NCBI RefSeq assembly: GCF_005222835.1
Contig: NZ_STGA01000002.1
Span: 1-64,000, forward strand
Length of the DNA: 64,000 nucleotides
Direction: 5' to 3'
Source of the DNA: Rhizobium sp. FKY42
GTDB taxonomy: Bacteria; Pseudomonadota; Alphaproteobacteria; Rhizobiales; Rhizobiaceae
Part shown: positions 43,179-53,345 of the stretch, one piece after another
How the letters are laid out: each line of letters opens with the position of its first letter
Numbering within the stretch: the first letter of the stretch is position 1
Made by a program: the position numbers and the translations under genes
The notes under the pieces: model-generated
The model's database searches: none
Seen by the model: only the letters and a program-made list of their open reading frames with translations
What the model was told of the DNA's origin: nothing

Positions 43179-44696
43179 ATGACCCTGCTTTCGACACCCG
43201 AATACGAACGTCTGGCCGCCCGCCACGAGCACCTTCTAACGCAGAGCGCCTGGAAGACCTATCGCGCTCCTCTCCTCGCCACGGGCCTGATTGTCTACTT
43301 CATGTTCTGCTGGTGGTTCTTCTCCATCGGCAAGGTTCTGGGGAGCGCCAACTACAGCATTGCAGGCAATTACCTCGCGGACTGGGTTTCCTACGAAATC
43401 CGCCCGGAGCTCAACATAGATCGCGATGGTGCCATCACCATCACCTATTCGCGGTTCGATCCCATCGGGCCAAACCCGAACCCGGACTGGATGAAGTCCG
43501 AAACGGCAACCGTCACCCGACAGCCTGTTGCGAGTGCGCAGCCGGAGGCACCTGCCGCATCAGCACCCGCCCCTGCGGCCCCCGCCTTCAACTTCATGGC
43601 AAACGCGCCAAAGGCCGAAGCAGCAGCCAGCGCAACGACCGTCGCCAGAGCTCCGGTCACGGAAACAGCCATCGTCAAGTCCACCATCGACCTTGGTCGC
43701 AGTGCAAAGATCGTGGTGGATCATCAGTCTGTCATTCTCACGCGCGGCAGCGAAACCGTGGAACTGAGGCTGGATAATGCCGCCGGTACAGTAACAGCTC
43801 AGGCGCCGCTTCCGACATGGGTAGAGCAGCGAATGGCCGGTGGTCGCGCCTATGCCTATTTCGGCTTCGCCGGCTGGGCGGAAGTGTCTGCGGACCGTGT
43901 GCGTATTCACAACCGCTTCTTCGGCTGGGCGAACTTTTTCTTTGACATCAACTCGGCCTTTTTCGGCAAATCTCTTGGTGAGGTTTTTACTCTTGTAATC
44001 AGTGGCCCGCGCATTGATGCGAGCCAAAGCAACCTTTCGCTCGCCTGGAACGACATTCTCTATAACCCGTCCTGGCAGCATCTGGATGTTTGGAGCAAGT
44101 TGCTGCAAACGCTGGTCATGGCTTTTGTCGGCACGGTTCTGGCCACGCTGCTTTCCTTCCCGCTTGCCTTTATCGCGGCCCGAAACATTACCCGCAATCG
44201 AGTGCTGAACCAGTTCACCAAGCGGCTGTTCGACTTCCTGAGGTCGGTGGACATGCTGATCTGGGCACTGTTCTTCACCCGCGCCTTCGGTCCCGGACCC
44301 TTGGCTGGCATCTCGGCCATCTTCTTCACCGATACGGGTACACTGGGCAAACTCTACGCCGAAGCGCTAGAGAACCTCGATGACAAGCAGCGCGAGGGCG
44401 TGAAATCCGTCGGTGCCTCCCCGCTTGCCATCCAGCGTTACGGTGTCGTGCCGCAGGTTTTGCCCGTGTTTGCATCACAGGCGCTCTATTTCTGGGAATC
44501 GAACACGCGCTCCGCCACCATTATCGGTGCGGTTGGTGCGGGCGGTATCGGTTTGAAACTCTGGGAAGCCATGCGCACGAACTCCAACTGGGAGAACGTT
44601 TGCTACATGGTGCTTCTCATCCTCCTCGTCGTCTTCATCTTCGATGGCATCTCGAACGCGCTGCGGTCCCGGCTCATCGGAACGGCACGCCACTAA
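43179..44696 (+). CDS. phnE: Phosphonate ABC importer permease PhnE (second copy, enlarged)
   Basis: 505 residues, far longer than ordinary PhnE (about 260-300). Helix 1 lies at 31-50. Residues 55-295 form a large periplasmic insertion including an Ala/Pro-rich linker (113-155; APAASAPAPAAPAF) and a beta-rich part. The normal permease domain follows: LLQTLVMAFVGTVLATLLSFPLAFIAARNI, EALENLDDKQREGVKSVGASPL and VGAGGIGLKLWE. It couples to PhnC through the EAA-type loop. ATG 43179 or GTG 43170, overlapping the first phnE stop, may be used. The insertion could contact PhnD. Confidence 0.88.
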   Translation: MTLLSTPEYERLAARHEHLLTQSAWKTYRAPLLATGLIVYFMFCWWFFSIGKVLGSANYSIAGNYLADWVSYEIRPELNIDRDGAITITYSRFDPIGPNPNPDWMKSETATVTRQPVASAQPEAPAASAPAPAAPAFNFMANAPKAEAAASATTVARAPVTETAIVKSTIDLGRSAKIVVDHQSVILTRGSETVELRLDNAAGTVTAQAPLPTWVEQRMAGGRAYAYFGFAGWAEVSADRVRIHNRFFGWANFFFDINSAFFGKSLGEVFTLVISGPRIDASQSNLSLAWNDILYNPSWQHLDVWSKLLQTLVMAFVGTVLATLLSFPLAFIAARNITRNRVLNQFTKRLFDFLRSVDMLIWALFFTRAFGPGPLAGISAIFFTDTGTLGKLYAEALENLDDKQREGVKSVGASPLAIQRYGVVPQVLPVFASQALYFWESNTRSATIIGAVGAGGIGLKLWEAMRTNSNWENVCYMVLLILLVVFIFDGISNALRSRLIGTARH

Positions 44697-44747
44697 GCGA
44701 GCAACACACAATCACGCTGCGCAAGCAGCCCATGCAAGGTCAGGAAC

Positions 44748-45884
44748 ATGTCCGAAACTATATTCACCAATGCCCGCATCGTGCTTGAAGATCGTATCGT
44801 CGAAGGCTCGCTGAGGATCTGCGGCGGCAAGATCGTCGAGATTGATGATCAGCCGACGCAGAAGGGCGAAGATCTTGGCGGTGACTATCTGATCCCCGGC
44901 CTCGTGGAACTGCACACAGACCATCTGGAAACCCATTATTCGCCCCGCCCCGGCGTACGCTGGCATACGACGTCTGCCATTCAGGCGCATGATGCACAAG
45001 TGGTGACGTCCGGGATTACGACCGTGTTCGACTGCCTGCGCATGGGCTCCGATGAAGATGGCGGCTTCGAGCAGGGCGAAATGCGCGAACTCGGCACAGC
45101 GATCCAGCAGGCCCAGAAAGATGAGCGCCTGCGCGCCGACCATCTGTTTCACCTGCGGTGCGAGGTGTCCTCCAACAATGTTCTGGAGCACTTCGCAGAT
45201 TTCGCGCAAGACGATTTCGTGCGCCTCGTTTCGCTGATGGATCATGCGCCGGGCCAGCGCCAGTTCCAATCGATGGATCAATACATCCTCTACTACAAAT
45301 CCAAGCGTGGTCTGACAGATGCGGAGTTTGCTGAGTTCGTGGCGCGCCGCGTTGCGCTTTCTGAACGCTACTCAGCGCCACATCGCATGGCGCTTGTCGA
45401 ACAGTGCCGTGAACGTGGCATAACCATTGCCAGCCATGACGATGCAACGTTGGACCATGTGGACGAGGCAATCGAACACGGCGTGCGCCTTGCGGAGTTT
45501 CCGACCAGCCTTGAGGCAGCCGAAGCATCGCACAAGGCTGGCATGAGTGTGTTGATGGGCGCGCCGAACATCGTGCGCGGCAAATCCCATTCCGGCAATA
45601 TTGCAGCCAAGGAACTGGCCCACCTTGGCGTGCTGGATGTCCTGTCTTCCGATTACGTGCCGCTCAGCTTGCTTCACGCGCCGTTCATTTTGGCCGATGA
45701 AATTGAGACGATCTCTCTGCCGCAAGCGCTGGCCATGGTAACATCTACGCCAGCACGCACGGTTGGGCTTGATGACCGCGGTCGAATTGACGAAGGGTTG
45801 CGTGCGGATCTGGTGCGGGTTCGCAGGCACGAAGGTGTGCCGGTGGTGCGATCTGTATGGCGTGAAGGAAAGCGGGTAGCCTGA
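44748..45884 (+). CDS. phnM: RPnTP hydrolase PhnM
   Basis: 378 residues, an amidohydrolase fold: LVELHTDHLETHYSPRPGVRW near residue 60, IASHDDATLDHVDEAIEHG, and GAPNIVRGKSHSGNIAA. It removes pyrophosphate from alpha-D-ribose 1-methylphosphonate 5-triphosphate before C-P cleavage. The starting ATG follows AGGTCAGGAAC. Overlaps phnN by one base (TGATG). Confidence 0.93.
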   Translation: MSETIFTNARIVLEDRIVEGSLRICGGKIVEIDDQPTQKGEDLGGDYLIPGLVELHTDHLETHYSPRPGVRWHTTSAIQAHDAQVVTSGITTVFDCLRMGSDEDGGFEQGEMRELGTAIQQAQKDERLRADHLFHLRCEVSSNNVLEHFADFAQDDFVRLVSLMDHAPGQRQFQSMDQYILYYKSKRGLTDAEFAEFVARRVALSERYSAPHRMALVEQCRERGITIASHDDATLDHVDEAIEHGVRLAEFPTSLEAAEASHKAGMSVLMGAPNIVRGKSHSGNIAAKELAHLGVLDVLSSDYVPLSLLHAPFILADEIETISLPQALAMVTSTPARTVGLDDRGRIDEGLRADLVRVRRHEGVPVVRSVWREGKRVA

Positions 45885-46477
45885 TGGTTTCGAGTGGCGC
45901 GAACACGGACGGCACTTTGTTGGCAGTCGTCGGGCCGAGTGGCGTGGGCAAGGACAGTTTGATCAATGCTCTTCGAACCCGCTTGCATGCGGACGCCAGC
46001 GTTCATTTCGTGAGGCGTGTCATTACGCGACCGGCCGATGCTGGCGGCGAAGACCATGACGCCGTAACCGTTTCGGAGTTCGAAAGACTCGTAGCCAATG
46101 GCGCATTTGCCGTCCATTGGCAAGCCCACGGTCTCTCCTACGGCATTCTTCGCTCGGCAGCTGAAGCCTATAACGCGGGCAAGACCGTTGTCGTCAACGG
46201 TTCCCGCGCCGCACTTCCGCTATTTTCCGGATGTTTCTGCAATACAATTGTGGTCAACATAACGGCTGACCCGGAAGTGATCGCCCAAAGGCTGGCATCG
46301 CGCGGACGAGAAGATGCCGAGCAGATTGCGCAGCGTCTGAAAAGAGGCGCAGATCTTTGCGTCCCCTGTCAACTGCCGGTTCACACGATCGACAACAGCC
46401 GCGATCTTGAAGCGGCTGTCGAGGAGTTTCTCAAACTGGTTCAGCGGCTGAACGTCAGGCGGGTCAAAACCGCGTAA
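45884..46477 (+). CDS. phnN: Ribose 1,5-bisphosphokinase PhnN
   Basis: 197 residues, P-loop kinase of the guanylate-kinase type: Walker A is [10 protein letters not shown] (about 17-26), then [20 protein letters not shown]. Makes PRPP from ribose 1,5-bisphosphate, the product of the PhnP step. phnP itself is not in the window. The 3' end overlaps the convergent alcohol dehydrogenase gene by 14 bp. Confidence 0.9.
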   Translation: MVSSGANTDGTLLAVVGPSGVGKDSLINALRTRLHADASVHFVRRVITRPADAGGEDHDAVTVSEFERLVANGAFAVHWQAHGLSYGILRSAAEAYNAGKTVVVNGSRAALPLFSGCFCNTIVVNITADPEVIAQRLASRGREDAEQIAQRLKRGADLCVPCQLPVHTIDNSRDLEAAVEEFLKLVQRLNVRRVKTA

Positions 46478-47504
46478 TCACGCTGATGCCGGTGCCTTTT
46501 GCCTGATCCAGCGAAACGAGTTCCGGGACTGCTTCTTCCAGGCTGATGCGACGGGAAATCATCTGCTGCGGTTTCACCTTGCCTGACAGGATCATTGCCA
46601 TCATGGCGTCATAGCGCCACGCCTGCATGCCATGACTGCCGTAGATTTCCAATTCATGGCCAATCACTTGCGCCATGGGGATTTTCGGCGTTGCATAGTC
46701 GTCCACCATCAGACCCACCTGAACATGGCGACCTCGACGGCGCAGGTTCTTGATGGAATTGAAGCAGGTTGTCGGATGGCCCAAGGCATCGATGGACACA
46801 TGCGCGCCCCCTTTGGTGATCTCACGCACCGCTTCGACAACATCCGGCACGTTTGCAGCATTGATGCAGGCAACCGCGCCGCACTGTCGCGCGGCCTCCA
46901 GCTTTTCCTCTGATAGGTCAATAGCAATCGGGTTCGCACCAAGAGCTGCCGCGATCATGATGGCCGAAAGGCCCACGCCGCCGCAGCCGTGAACCGCAAC
47001 CCAGTCTCCCGGACCCGTGCGAGCCTGATCCACAACAGCACGGAACGAGGTGGCAAACCGGCAACCCAGGCTCGCTGCGGTCGCATCATCCACTTCTTCC
47101 GGCAGATGGACAAGATTGGTATCGGCATAATCGATGGCCACGAGTTCGGCGAAGGAACCCCAATGGGTAAATCCGGGCTGGAACTGGCTGGGGCATACCT
47201 GCTGGTTGCCGGAATGGCATTCACTGCAATGGCCGCAGCCGGAAACGAAAGGAACGGTGACGCGATCACCGACCTTGAAACGCATGACACCTTTTCCAGT
47301 CGCAACGACTGTGCCGGCCAATTCGTGACCCGGCACATGTGGCAGGGTGATATCAGGATCGTGGCCCTTCCAGCCGTGCCAGTCGCTGCGGCACAGGCCA
47401 GTGGCTGCTACCTCGAGAACCACACCTCCGAAGGTCGGATCCGGATCCGGCAGATTGCGGATTTCCGGCGTTTGACCGAACTTTTCGAAATACATGGCCT
47501 TCAT
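46464..47504 (-). CDS. Zinc-dependent alcohol dehydrogenase family protein
   Basis: 346 residues, medium-chain dehydrogenase. Catalytic zinc ligands are Cys in [15 protein letters not shown] and His in PGHELAG; the structural zinc site is [15 protein letters not shown]. The NAD-binding motif is [27 protein letters not shown]. Substrate not inferable. Convergent with phnN, and separated by 94 bp from the glpD end, so possibly its own transcript. Confidence 0.85.
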   Translation of the reverse strand: MKAMYFEKFGQTPEIRNLPDPDPTFGGVVLEVAATGLCRSDWHGWKGHDPDITLPHVPGHELAGTVVATGKGVMRFKVGDRVTVPFVSGCGHCSECHSGNQQVCPSQFQPGFTHWGSFAELVAIDYADTNLVHLPEEVDDATAASLGCRFATSFRAVVDQARTGPGDWVAVHGCGGVGLSAIMIAAALGANPIAIDLSEEKLEAARQCGAVACINAANVPDVVEAVREITKGGAHVSIDALGHPTTCFNSIKNLRRRGRHVQVGLMVDDYATPKIPMAQVIGHELEIYGSHGMQAWRYDAMMAMILSGKVKPQQMISRRISLEEAVPELVSLDQAKGTGISVITRF

Positions 47505-47598
47505 GGTGATCCTCCATTTACGGGATCGATTTAGCGACCAATCATGAAGGACTCAAGCGCACAGTTTCACCGGTCCAGCCTGGGCTGTGGCGGCGAGA

Positions 47599-49110
47599 CT
47601 ACTGAAGCCTGCCGCACTTCTCGACCATATAGGTTTCTAGCTCGGTCGCCTGTTCCGGCGAAAGGAACAGACCCTGCTTGGTTCTGCGCCACAGAACATC
47701 TTCCGCCGTGCGGGCCCACTCCTTCTCAATCAACCAACGAACTTCGCACTCGTAAAGCGAACCGCCAAAATGGCGGCCGAGGTCTGCAGGCACGCTGGCC
47801 AAACCAATGATATTGCTCGCATCCGTGCCGTAGCAGCGGACAAGGCGTTCCGCATGGATCCTCTCCAGAAATGGAAAGCGCGAACGAAGCTGGCGAACCT
47901 GCGCCTCATAGCCATCGACGGCGAAATCGGCTCCCGGCAATTTGCTGCCGGCAGTCCAGGTCGGTCCCTTGTTGCCGATCTTTTCGCCAATCTTCTCCAG
48001 CGCGTGTTCAGCCAGACGTCGATAGGTCGTCAGCTTGCCGCCAAAGACATTGAGCAGCGGCGCGTCGGCACCTTCACCTTCGATCTTCAGAACGTAATCG
48101 CGAGTTGCTTCCTGTGCCTTGGAGGCTCCGTCATCAAAGAGTGGACGAACGGCGGAGTAGCTCCAGACGATATCCGATGGGCGAACCGGTTCCGCAAAGT
48201 ACTCGCTGGCCGCGTTGCAAAGATAGGTGATTTCCTCAGCACTGATGCGGACGTCCTTCGGATCTTCCTTGTAGTCGCGATCTGTCGTGCCGATCAGGGT
48301 GAATTCGCCTTCGTAAGGGATGGCAAAGAAAATGCGGTTATCCGGATTCTGGAAGAAGTAGGCGCGCGAATGGTTGAACTTCTTGCGCACGATGATGTGC
48401 GAACCCTGCACAAGTCTGACATTGTGAGCGTTGTTCTTCCCCATGACGCCGTTCAAGACCTGATCAACCCAGGGCCCCGCCGCATTCACCAGCATACGGG
48501 CCTGGATCGACGAAGTCTCACCTGTTTCAGCATGCCGTAAAGTCACATTCCAGATGCCGCCTTCACGGCGAGCGGATATAACCTTGGCGCGATTGAAGAT
48601 CTTTGCTCCGCGATTTGCGGCATCGCGCGCATTCAGAACGACCATGCGGGCATCATCCACCCAGCCATCAGAATATTCAAAGGCGCGTCCAAAAATCGGC
48701 TTCAACGCTTTACCCGCCTCGTCCTTCTTGAGATCGAGTGTCCTGGTGGCAGGCAATAGCTTGCGTCCGCCGAGGTGATCATACAGAAACAGACCGAGCC
48801 GGATGAGCCAAGCCGGACGCACGCCGCCCTTCTGGTAGGGCAACACAAAACGCAGCGGCCAAATAACATGCGGCGCCATGGCCCAAAGCACTTCGCGCTC
48901 CATCAGTGCTTCACGGACAAGGCGGAACTCATAATGCTCCAGATAGCGCAAGCCGCCATGGATGAGCTTTGTTGCGCCGGAGGAGGTGCCGGAAGCAAAG
49001 TCGTTCATCTCGGCCAGTCCAACGGAATAGCCGCGTCCAGCTGCATCGCGCGCGATGCCGCAGCCGTTGATGCCGCCACCAATGACGAAAAGATCCAGAA
49101 CGTCGCTCAC
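47599..49110 (-). CDS. glpD: Aerobic glycerol-3-phosphate dehydrogenase GlpD
   Basis: 503 residues. The FAD motif is LFVIGGGINGCGIARDAAGRG, with ASGTSSGATKLIHGGLRYLEHYEFRLVREAL, TIGTTDRDYKEDP-like (LIGTTDRDYKEDP) and NVFGGKLTTYRRLAEHAL. Membrane-associated flavoprotein oxidising glycerol 3-phosphate to DHAP with electrons to quinone. The start is GTG 49110 after GGAG. The promoter and repeated operator half-sites lie at 49158-49202, and the DeoR-family regulator gene lies just upstream. Confidence 0.93.
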   Translation of the reverse strand: MSDVLDLFVIGGGINGCGIARDAAGRGYSVGLAEMNDFASGTSSGATKLIHGGLRYLEHYEFRLVREALMEREVLWAMAPHVIWPLRFVLPYQKGGVRPAWLIRLGLFLYDHLGGRKLLPATRTLDLKKDEAGKALKPIFGRAFEYSDGWVDDARMVVLNARDAANRGAKIFNRAKVISARREGGIWNVTLRHAETGETSSIQARMLVNAAGPWVDQVLNGVMGKNNAHNVRLVQGSHIIVRKKFNHSRAYFFQNPDNRIFFAIPYEGEFTLIGTTDRDYKEDPKDVRISAEEITYLCNAASEYFAEPVRPSDIVWSYSAVRPLFDDGASKAQEATRDYVLKIEGEGADAPLLNVFGGKLTTYRRLAEHALEKIGEKIGNKGPTWTAGSKLPGADFAVDGYEAQVRQLRSRFPFLERIHAERLVRCYGTDASNIIGLASVPADLGRHFGGSLYECEVRWLIEKEWARTAEDVLWRRTKQGLFLSPEQATELETYMVEKCGRLQ

Positions 49111-49157
49111 ACTTCATCTCCAGCCAGCACGCGCATCCGCATGCGAAAACAGCGATT

Positions 49158-49202
49158 ATTAAAATCGCATCAAAAACGAATGTCAAACGAAGATTATACG
49201 AA
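49158..49202 (-). promoter_or_regulatory. glpD promoter with three TTCGT repeats on an 11-bp pitch
   Basis: Read on the minus strand: TTGACA (complement of 49181-49186), a 17-bp spacer and TTTAAT (complement of 49158-49163). TTCGT appears three times, at 49198-49202, 49187-49191 and 49176-49180, exactly 11 bp apart, flanking the -35. DeoR-family regulators bind TTCG-containing direct repeats, so this is the likely GlpR operator. Confidence 0.65.
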
Positions 49203-49219
49203 AACGTTCCGAAAGCGAC

Positions 49220-49984
49220 TTATTCTCGAGTTTCGATCAGCCGGACGTCATTGTCCGCACAGATTGTTCTTATGCGCTCAAGCGGACAATGATTGGTTAT
49301 AAACGTATGGACCTGCGATAGATGGCCTATCCGTACCGGCGCCGTGCGTTCGAACTTGGTGGAGTCCGAAACCAGGATTACATGGCGGGCATTGGCGATG
49401 ATGGCTTGCGCAACTTTCACTTCGCGGAAATCGAAATCCAGGAGCGCGCCATCTTCATCGATGGCAGAGACGCCGATGACAGCGAAATCCACCTTGAACT
49501 GACGGATGAAATCGACCGCCGCCTCACCCACGATGCCACCGTCCGATCCACGCACAACGCCACCCGCGATAACCACTTCCATCTGCGGAAAGACCCGCAA
49601 GCGGTTGGCAACATTGATGTTGTTGGTGATCACCATCAGCCCGCGCCGCTCGATCAAAGCATCCCCCACCGCTTCCGTAGTGGTGCCGATGTTGATGAAC
49701 AGTGATGAGTTATCGGGAATGAGGGCCGCAGCCGCCCGCCCGATCTCCTGTTTTTCGGATGCAGCTATGGCCCTCCGCGCCTCGTATTCCACGTTTTCGT
49801 TTCCGCTAGGAAAGATCGCACCGCCATGGACACGTGTGAGTGCCCGTGCATCACAAAGGTCGTTCAGATCCTTGCGGATCGTTTGCGGGGTGACGGAAAA
49901 ACGCACCGCAAGATCCTCCACGGACACGCGTCCTGACGTCTTAGCCAATGCCACGATCTCTTCTTGCCGGGGGGTGAGCAGCAT
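49220..49984 (-). CDS. glpR: DeoR-family repressor, probable GlpR
   Basis: 254 residues. DeoR helix-turn-helix (MLLTPRQEEIVALAKTSGRVS, VTPQTIRKDLNDL, VHGGAIF) and a sugar-phosphate sensor domain (LFINIGTTTEAVGDAL, VITNNINVANRL, VIAGGVVRGSDGGIVGEAA, SDSTKFERTAPVRI). Adjacent and co-directional upstream of glpD, so glycerol 3-phosphate is the likely inducer. ATG 49984 starts at the conserved LTPRQ; an in-frame TTG at 50014 is less likely. Confidence 0.85.
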   Translation of the reverse strand: MLLTPRQEEIVALAKTSGRVSVEDLAVRFSVTPQTIRKDLNDLCDARALTRVHGGAIFPSGNENVEYEARRAIAASEKQEIGRAAAALIPDNSSLFINIGTTTEAVGDALIERRGLMVITNNINVANRLRVFPQMEVVIAGGVVRGSDGGIVGEAAVDFIRQFKVDFAVIGVSAIDEDGALLDFDFREVKVAQAIIANARHVILVSDSTKFERTAPVRIGHLSQVHTFITNHCPLERIRTICADNDVRLIETRE

Positions 49985-50102
49985 TTTCGCTTCGCTTTCT
50001 TTTGTTTCATCCAAATGGAAAGCGAAGATTTATCACAAGTCAAGCGAAAGAGGCGGAGCCGTTGCCAGCTCCGCCTCCCAATTTGCGCCTGATCGATGGT
50101 TC

Positions 50103-51536
50103 TTATTTGATCATCGGCAGCAGTTCATTCACTGACTTCTTGGCGTCACCGTAGAACATGCGCGTATTCTCCTTGAAGAACAGCGGATTCTCGATGCCGG
50201 AATAGCCTGTACCTTGACCGCGCTTGGACACGAAGACCTGCTTCGCCTTCCACACTTCCAGCACTGGCATGCCGGCAATCGGAGAGTTCGGGTCTTCCTG
50301 TGCAGCCGGATTGACGATGTCGTTGGAACCGATGACGATAACGACATCCGTGTTCGGGAAGTCCTCGTTGATCTCGTCCATCTCCAGAACGATGTCATAA
50401 GGCACCTTGGCTTCGGCCAGAAGCACGTTCATATGCCCCGGCAGACGGCCTGCCACCGGATGGATGGCGAAGCGCACTTCCTTGCCGGCTGCACGCAATT
50501 TGCGGGTCAGTTCAGACACCGCGCCCTGCGCTTGCGCAACCGCCATGCCGTAGCCCGGAACGATGATGACGCTGTCAGCCTCATTCAGCGCATTTGCAAC
50601 GCCTTCGGCATCAATCGCAATCTGCTCGCCGCTGATCTCCATCGCAGGGCCGGTCGTTCCCCCGAACCCTCCAAGGATGACCGATACGAACGAGCGGTTC
50701 ATCGCCTTGCACATGATGTAGGACAGGATGGCACCGGACGAACCGACGAGCGCGCCGACGACGATCAGAAGGTCGTTGGAAAGGGAGAAGCCGATGGCCG
50801 CTGCCGCCCAGCCGGAATAGCTGTTGAGCATGGAAACGACGACCGGCATATCCGCGCCACCAATCCCCATGATGAGATGGTAGCCGATGAAAAAGGCCAG
50901 CAACGTCATCAGCAGCAGTGTCCAGATGCCCGCACCGCCGACATAGAGAAACAGCAGGATGATAGACAGGATTGCGGCGCTCGCATTGAGCAGATGACCG
51001 CCCGGAAGCTTGGTGGCCTTGCCATCCACCTTGCCCGCCAGCTTGCCGAAGGCAATGACGGAACCGGTGAAGGTAACAGCACCGATGAACACGCCGAGGA
51101 AGACTTCGACCCTGAGGATGACCTGTTCGACATGAGTTTTATGGGCCAGAATGGCGGCAAACCCTTCAAGCGAATGACGCGTTGCATCGTCCATGGCCAG
51201 AACGCGGCTGAGCTCGATATGCGCATTGAAGCCGATGAACACCGCCGCAAGACCGACCAGCGAGTGCATGGCCGCCACGAGTTGCGGCATTTCCGTCATC
51301 TGCACCCGCTGCGCCACGACCCAGCCGATGGCGCCACCGGCTGCAATCATGACCAGCGACAGGAACCAGTTGCCAGCGCCTGGGCCGTAAAGCGTGGCCA
51401 GAACGGCAAGCCCCATGCCGACAATGCCATACCAGACGGCGCGCTTGGCGCTTTCCTGCCCGGACAACCCGCCCAGGGACTGGATGAAGAGAACCGCCGC
51501 AACGACATAGGCGGCTGTTGTAAATCCGTATTCCAT
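50103..51536 (-). CDS. pntB: NAD(P) transhydrogenase beta subunit PntB
   Basis: 477 residues. About nine hydrophobic segments in the first 290 residues, then the NADP-binding domain III with [32 protein letters not shown] and [31 protein letters not shown]. Proton-translocating transhydrogenase producing NADPH. ATG 51536 follows GGGGAGAG; the earlier reading from 51602 overlaps pntA. Start lies 16 bp after the pntA stop. Confidence 0.94.
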   Translation of the reverse strand: MEYGFTTAAYVVAAVLFIQSLGGLSGQESAKRAVWYGIVGMGLAVLATLYGPGAGNWFLSLVMIAAGGAIGWVVAQRVQMTEMPQLVAAMHSLVGLAAVFIGFNAHIELSRVLAMDDATRHSLEGFAAILAHKTHVEQVILRVEVFLGVFIGAVTFTGSVIAFGKLAGKVDGKATKLPGGHLLNASAAILSIILLFLYVGGAGIWTLLLMTLLAFFIGYHLIMGIGGADMPVVVSMLNSYSGWAAAAIGFSLSNDLLIVVGALVGSSGAILSYIMCKAMNRSFVSVILGGFGGTTGPAMEISGEQIAIDAEGVANALNEADSVIIVPGYGMAVAQAQGAVSELTRKLRAAGKEVRFAIHPVAGRLPGHMNVLLAEAKVPYDIVLEMDEINEDFPNTDVVIVIGSNDIVNPAAQEDPNSPIAGMPVLEVWKAKQVFVSKRGQGTGYSGIENPLFFKENTRMFYGDAKKSVNELLPMIK

Positions 51537-51552
51537 TGTAGCTCTCCCCGCC

Positions 51553-53127
51553 TCAGGACTTCTGGAACATGGCGAGCATGCGCCGGGTGACCATGAAGCC
51601 ACCGAAGATGTTGATCCCCGCCATGAAGACGGAGAGTGCGGCCAGGATGATCACGAGAATGCTGCCCGAGCCGATCTGCATCAGCGCGCCAAGAATGATG
51701 ATCGACGAAATCGCGTTCGTGACCGCCATCAGCGGGGTATGCAGGGAATGCGACACGTTCCAGATGACCTGGAAGCCGACATAGCAAGAAAGAACGAAGA
51801 CGATGAAATGACTCATGAAGCTGGCCGGAGCATAAAGGCCCGCCAGCAGAATGAGCGCGCCACTGACAGCAAGCAGCGTGAACTGGTTGCGGGTCTGCGC
51901 CTTGAAGGCTGCAGCTTCCACTGCCCGCTTTTCTTCAGGCGTCAGTTCCTTGACCTTTTCCTTGGGCTTGGCTGCCGCAATCGCCTGAATCTTCGGCGGC
52001 GGTGGCGGATAGGTTATGGCACCATCCTTCGTTACCGTCGCCCCGCGGATCACGTCATCGTCCATGTTGTGAACCGGCACACCATCCTTGGCGGGTGTCA
52101 GATCCGTCATCATGTGTCGAATGTTCGTCGCATAAAGCGTGGAAGCCTGCGTTGCCATGCGGCTGGGGAAATCCGTGTAGCCAATGACGGTCACGCCGTT
52201 TGGAGACACGATCTTCTGGTCCGCCACAGTCAGATCGCAGTTGCCGCCACGCTCTGCGGCCAAGTCCACGATCACTGAGCCCGGCTTCATGGCCGCGACC
52301 ATGTCTTCCAGCCAGAGCTTCGGTGCATCGCGGCCCGGAATGAGGGCGGTCGTAATGACGATATCGATCTCGGGCGCGAGTTCGCGGAATTTCTTGAGCT
52401 GCGCCTCGCGAAATTCTGGCGAGGACGGTGCGGCATAGCCGCCCGTTGCGGCGCCATCCTGGGCGGGACCTGCGAAATCAAGGAAAACGAAATTTGCGCC
52501 CATGGATTCGATCTGCTCGGCCACTTCCGGACGAACGTCGAAAGCATAGGTGATCGCGCCAAGCGAGACCGACGTACCGACAGCAGCGAGACCCGCAACA
52601 CCCGCGCCAATGACCAGTACCTTGGCGGGCGGTATCTTTCCTGCCGCCGTAACCTGACCGGTGAAGAAGCGGCCAAAATTGTTACCGGCCTCTATCACCG
52701 CGCGGTAACCGGCGATGTTCGCCATGGAGGACAGGGCATCCATCTTCTGTGCGCGGGAAATGCGTGGCACCATGTCCATGGCGATGACGTTCGCGCCCTT
52801 TGCATTAGCCGCTTCGAGAAGCTCCTTGTTCTGGGCGGGATAGAAGAAAGAGATCAGAGTCTTACCGGGCCCCAGAAGCTCCACTTCGGATTGCTCCGGC
52901 GGACGCACCTTCGCAATGAAATCAGCCGCACCATAGAGAGCAGCTGCGTTCGGCACCACAGTCACGCCTGCCTTGGCATAGGCTTCGTCGGAGAAACCGG
53001 CGGCTTTGCCAGAACCCGTCTCGATCAAGCATTCATAACCCAGCTTCTGAAGCTGAAGGGCGCTGTCAGGTGTCATTGCGACCCTGGCCTCACCCGGATA
53101 AATTTCTTTCGGAGAACCGATTTTCAT
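51553..53127 (-). CDS. pntA: NAD(P) transhydrogenase alpha subunit PntA
   Basis: 524 residues in one chain, domains I and IIa fused (E. coli arrangement) instead of split PntAA/PntAB as in Rhodospirillum. NAD-binding domain [50 protein letters not shown]. Four hydrophobic helices lie in the last 110 residues, joined by a Lys/Glu/Pro-rich linker (about 375-410). ATG 53127 is favoured by homology; the MPDT start at 53157 adds ten unconserved residues. Confidence 0.93.
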   Translation of the reverse strand: MKIGSPKEIYPGEARVAMTPDSALQLQKLGYECLIETGSGKAAGFSDEAYAKAGVTVVPNAAALYGAADFIAKVRPPEQSEVELLGPGKTLISFFYPAQNKELLEAANAKGANVIAMDMVPRISRAQKMDALSSMANIAGYRAVIEAGNNFGRFFTGQVTAAGKIPPAKVLVIGAGVAGLAAVGTSVSLGAITYAFDVRPEVAEQIESMGANFVFLDFAGPAQDGAATGGYAAPSSPEFREAQLKKFRELAPEIDIVITTALIPGRDAPKLWLEDMVAAMKPGSVIVDLAAERGGNCDLTVADQKIVSPNGVTVIGYTDFPSRMATQASTLYATNIRHMMTDLTPAKDGVPVHNMDDDVIRGATVTKDGAITYPPPPPKIQAIAAAKPKEKVKELTPEEKRAVEAAAFKAQTRNQFTLLAVSGALILLAGLYAPASFMSHFIVFVLSCYVGFQVIWNVSHSLHTPLMAVTNAISSIIILGALMQIGSGSILVIILAALSVFMAGINIFGGFMVTRRMLAMFQKS

Positions 53128-53207
53128 CTTTATATCCCGCTCCCAAGTATCCGGCACCCTCTATGCCTGGATAACTGCTTCTGCCATCAATCCCCACGCA
53201 GACTGAA

Positions 53208-53326
53208 ACCGGCCGGTAATTTCGGCCGATGACTAGGCGTACACGTCACCAGCACCGCTGACTAGTCTGAGAAATGCCACAGCGGTACGCCCAAAGACCG
53301 ATCGGTGCGATTTTCCACCGATCGGT
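53208..53326. promoter_or_regulatory. Cluster of ACCG-N2-CGGT palindromes upstream of pntA
   Basis: Perfect 10-bp palindromes lie at 53208-53217 (ACCGGCCGGT), 53297-53306 and 53317-53326 (both ACCGATCGGT). The last two are 20 bp apart, so on one DNA face. A longer inverted repeat, ACCGCTG (53254-53260) with CAGCGGT (53280-53286), lies between. Such sites suit TetR-like repressors. They are 80-200 bp ahead of pntA and beyond the end of the broken aldehyde dehydrogenase, so their target is open. Confidence 0.45.
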
Positions 53327-53345
53327 AATTTAGTGTGATTTTTAA

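Noticed and set aside
42226..43197. Open frame of 323 codons on the minus strand
   Set aside because: Antisense to the first phnE; composition typical of a mirror frame.
50214..51590. Long open frame on the plus strand, 458 codons
   Set aside because: Antisense to pntB, rich in His/Arg/Asp and without any recognisable fold. A shadow frame.
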